Source of the DNA: Ruminococcus sp. UBA3767
Lineage (GTDB): Bacteria; Bacillota; Clostridia; Oscillospirales; Ruminococcaceae
Direction: 5' to 3'
DNA length: 47,573 bases
Assembly: GCA_002371625.1 (NCBI GenBank)
Contig: DFFV01000068.1
Span: 6,143-53,715 of the forward strand
How positions within the stretch are numbered: position 1 is the stretch's first letter; each line of letters opens with the position of its first letter. Positions 46,929 through 47,573 of the stretch are shown here, piece by piece. Under the pieces are notes generated by a model. That model saw only the letters and a program-made list of their open reading frames with translations. It ran no database searches and was not told the DNA's origin. The translations under genes were made by a program, and so were the position numbers.

Positions 46929-47573
46929 TTATTCTACTTTCCATGATTCAATTTCTGAATTCTGGTCAAATACTATATAAATATTACAAACCAAGTTTAA
47001 AGATTTTGCAATAGGCATTTTTTCCTTAAAGCTTCCTTTACCCTTTGTTTTTACCTGGCAGAGAAGCTTTTCGCTGGAAATAGAATCTTTATAAATTTTT
47101 ACAAGAGATTTTTTGTTTGCGGCTCCTGTATTTATGGTTATGCTTTCTGCACCTTTAGAAAAATCCACATTTTTAAGGTAAACATAAGATTCTGCAGCAA
47201 TTCCGGCTAAAGTCTGATTATTTGTTGAGACTGCATTTTTACTTGTGGCATAAGTTGGTCCCTTAACAAGAGAGTATGGATCAAAGTTAGCTACAGCTTT
47301 TACTCCGCCGTTACTGGCAGTCTGAATCGGCCAGCTGCCGTCTTCGTTAATTTTAAAATCTGCAAGACATATATTTCTGTAGCCGCCTTTTTCAAAGCCA
47401 AGCTTCTTTTCCATCTGCTGGGCATGGAAGGCAATGTAATGTTTTCCCTTAAATTCAAAAATCCAGTGATGGTTGTTACCCCAGGCACCAAAATAATTTC
47501 CAGGATTTTTTAAGGTGTAGCCTGCATATTTAAATGGTCCTAAAGGAGATGATGAAGTCATATAGGCAATTAC
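46929..47573 (-). CDS. glycoside hydrolase family 43-type enzyme with C-terminal CBM6-like domain, 5' end outside the window
   Basis: Partial: the last 214 codons are present and the frame is open through the window edge (V-I-A-Y before the first visible ATG at 47561). The start of the visible part, G-N-N-H-H-W-I-F-E-F-K-G-K-H-Y-I-A-F-H-A, is the C-terminal part of a GH43 five-bladed propeller, as in bacterial xylosidases and arabinofuranosidases. From about 90 visible residues on, a beta-rich domain (Y-V-Y-L-K-N-V-D-F-S-K-G-A-E-S-I-T) resembles carbohydrate-binding module 6. It ends 22 bases before the GH3 gene, so the two form a xylan-degrading operon. The gene is markedly AT-rich compared with the window up to 46.4 kb. 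Confidence 0.82.
   Translation of the reverse strand, partial: VIAYMTSSSPLGPFKYAGYTLKNPGNYFGAWGNNHHWIFEFKGKHYIAFHAQQMEKKLGFEKGGYRNICLADFKINEDGSWPIQTASNGGVKAVANFDPYSLVKGPTYATSKNAVSTNNQTLAGIAAESYVYLKNVDFSKGAESITINTGAANKKSLVKIYKDSISSEKLLCQVKTKGKGSFKEKMPIAKSLNLVCNIYIVFDQNSEIESWKVE

Overview
The window looks like a chromosomal segment of a low-to-mid GC, Gram-positive, fibre-associated clostridial bacterium, most likely a Ruminococcus-type member of the Oscillospiraceae. The grounds are BspA-like leucine-rich surface proteins anchored by three cell-wall-binding-2 repeats, T-box leaders before aminoacyl-tRNA synthetase and tryptophan genes, consensus sigma-A promoters (many with an extended -10 TGn), strong GGAGG ribosome binding sites, a Veg homologue, an MsmX-type sugar ATPase and plant cell wall glycosidases. 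The genus is an inference from gene content and style; no rRNA or tRNA gene is present to confirm it.

Layout. Bases 1-5280 hold a surface LRR/cell-wall-binding protein, a flavodoxin-fold lipoprotein and two further lipoproteins, one a very serine-rich and Glu/Thr-repeat protein. Bases 5369-12679 form one compact operon from a perfect consensus promoter: PP2C phosphatase, a membrane Ser/Thr kinase with a zinc ribbon and an extracellular LRR sensor, an FHA-FHA-ABC ATPase, its separate permease, and two paralogous membrane-anchored proteins of unknown function. This is the most interesting system here: it resembles a phospho-regulated ABC exporter of the mycobacterial Rv1747/PknF type, split into separate genes and fitted with an LRR sensor. 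A STAS/anti-sigma-kinase pair, a DUF2461 protein and Veg follow (12707-14750), then a 1475-residue LRR surface protein (14881-19308).

Bases 19445-27417 are mostly minus strand: TrpB2 under a Trp T-box, a YdeI-like protein, an ECF sigma/anti-sigma pair, ProS, a small membrane protein, TspO, a small unknown protein, a FliB-type cysteine-cluster protein and a DUF4830 protein. Bases 27655-38386 are plus strand: MinD, MgsA, a T-box-preceded hisS...aspS group, a MATE exporter, an RsuA-type pseudouridine synthase, an orphan MsmX-like ATPase and a LytTR/LiaF-like pair with a clear LytTR-type direct repeat. SecD/SecF and Tex lie divergently around 41 kb. At 43.5-44.8 kb are a nitroreductase, an HTH/S24-like regulator whose peptidase residues look lost, and an exact parS centromere site.

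The right end (44837-47573, minus strand) carries a GH3 glycosidase and a truncated GH43-type glycosidase. Base composition falls sharply from about 46.48 kb to the end of the window, with the change inside the GH3 gene and the reading frame intact, so either homologous recombination with DNA of another lineage or a chimeric assembly joint is likely there.
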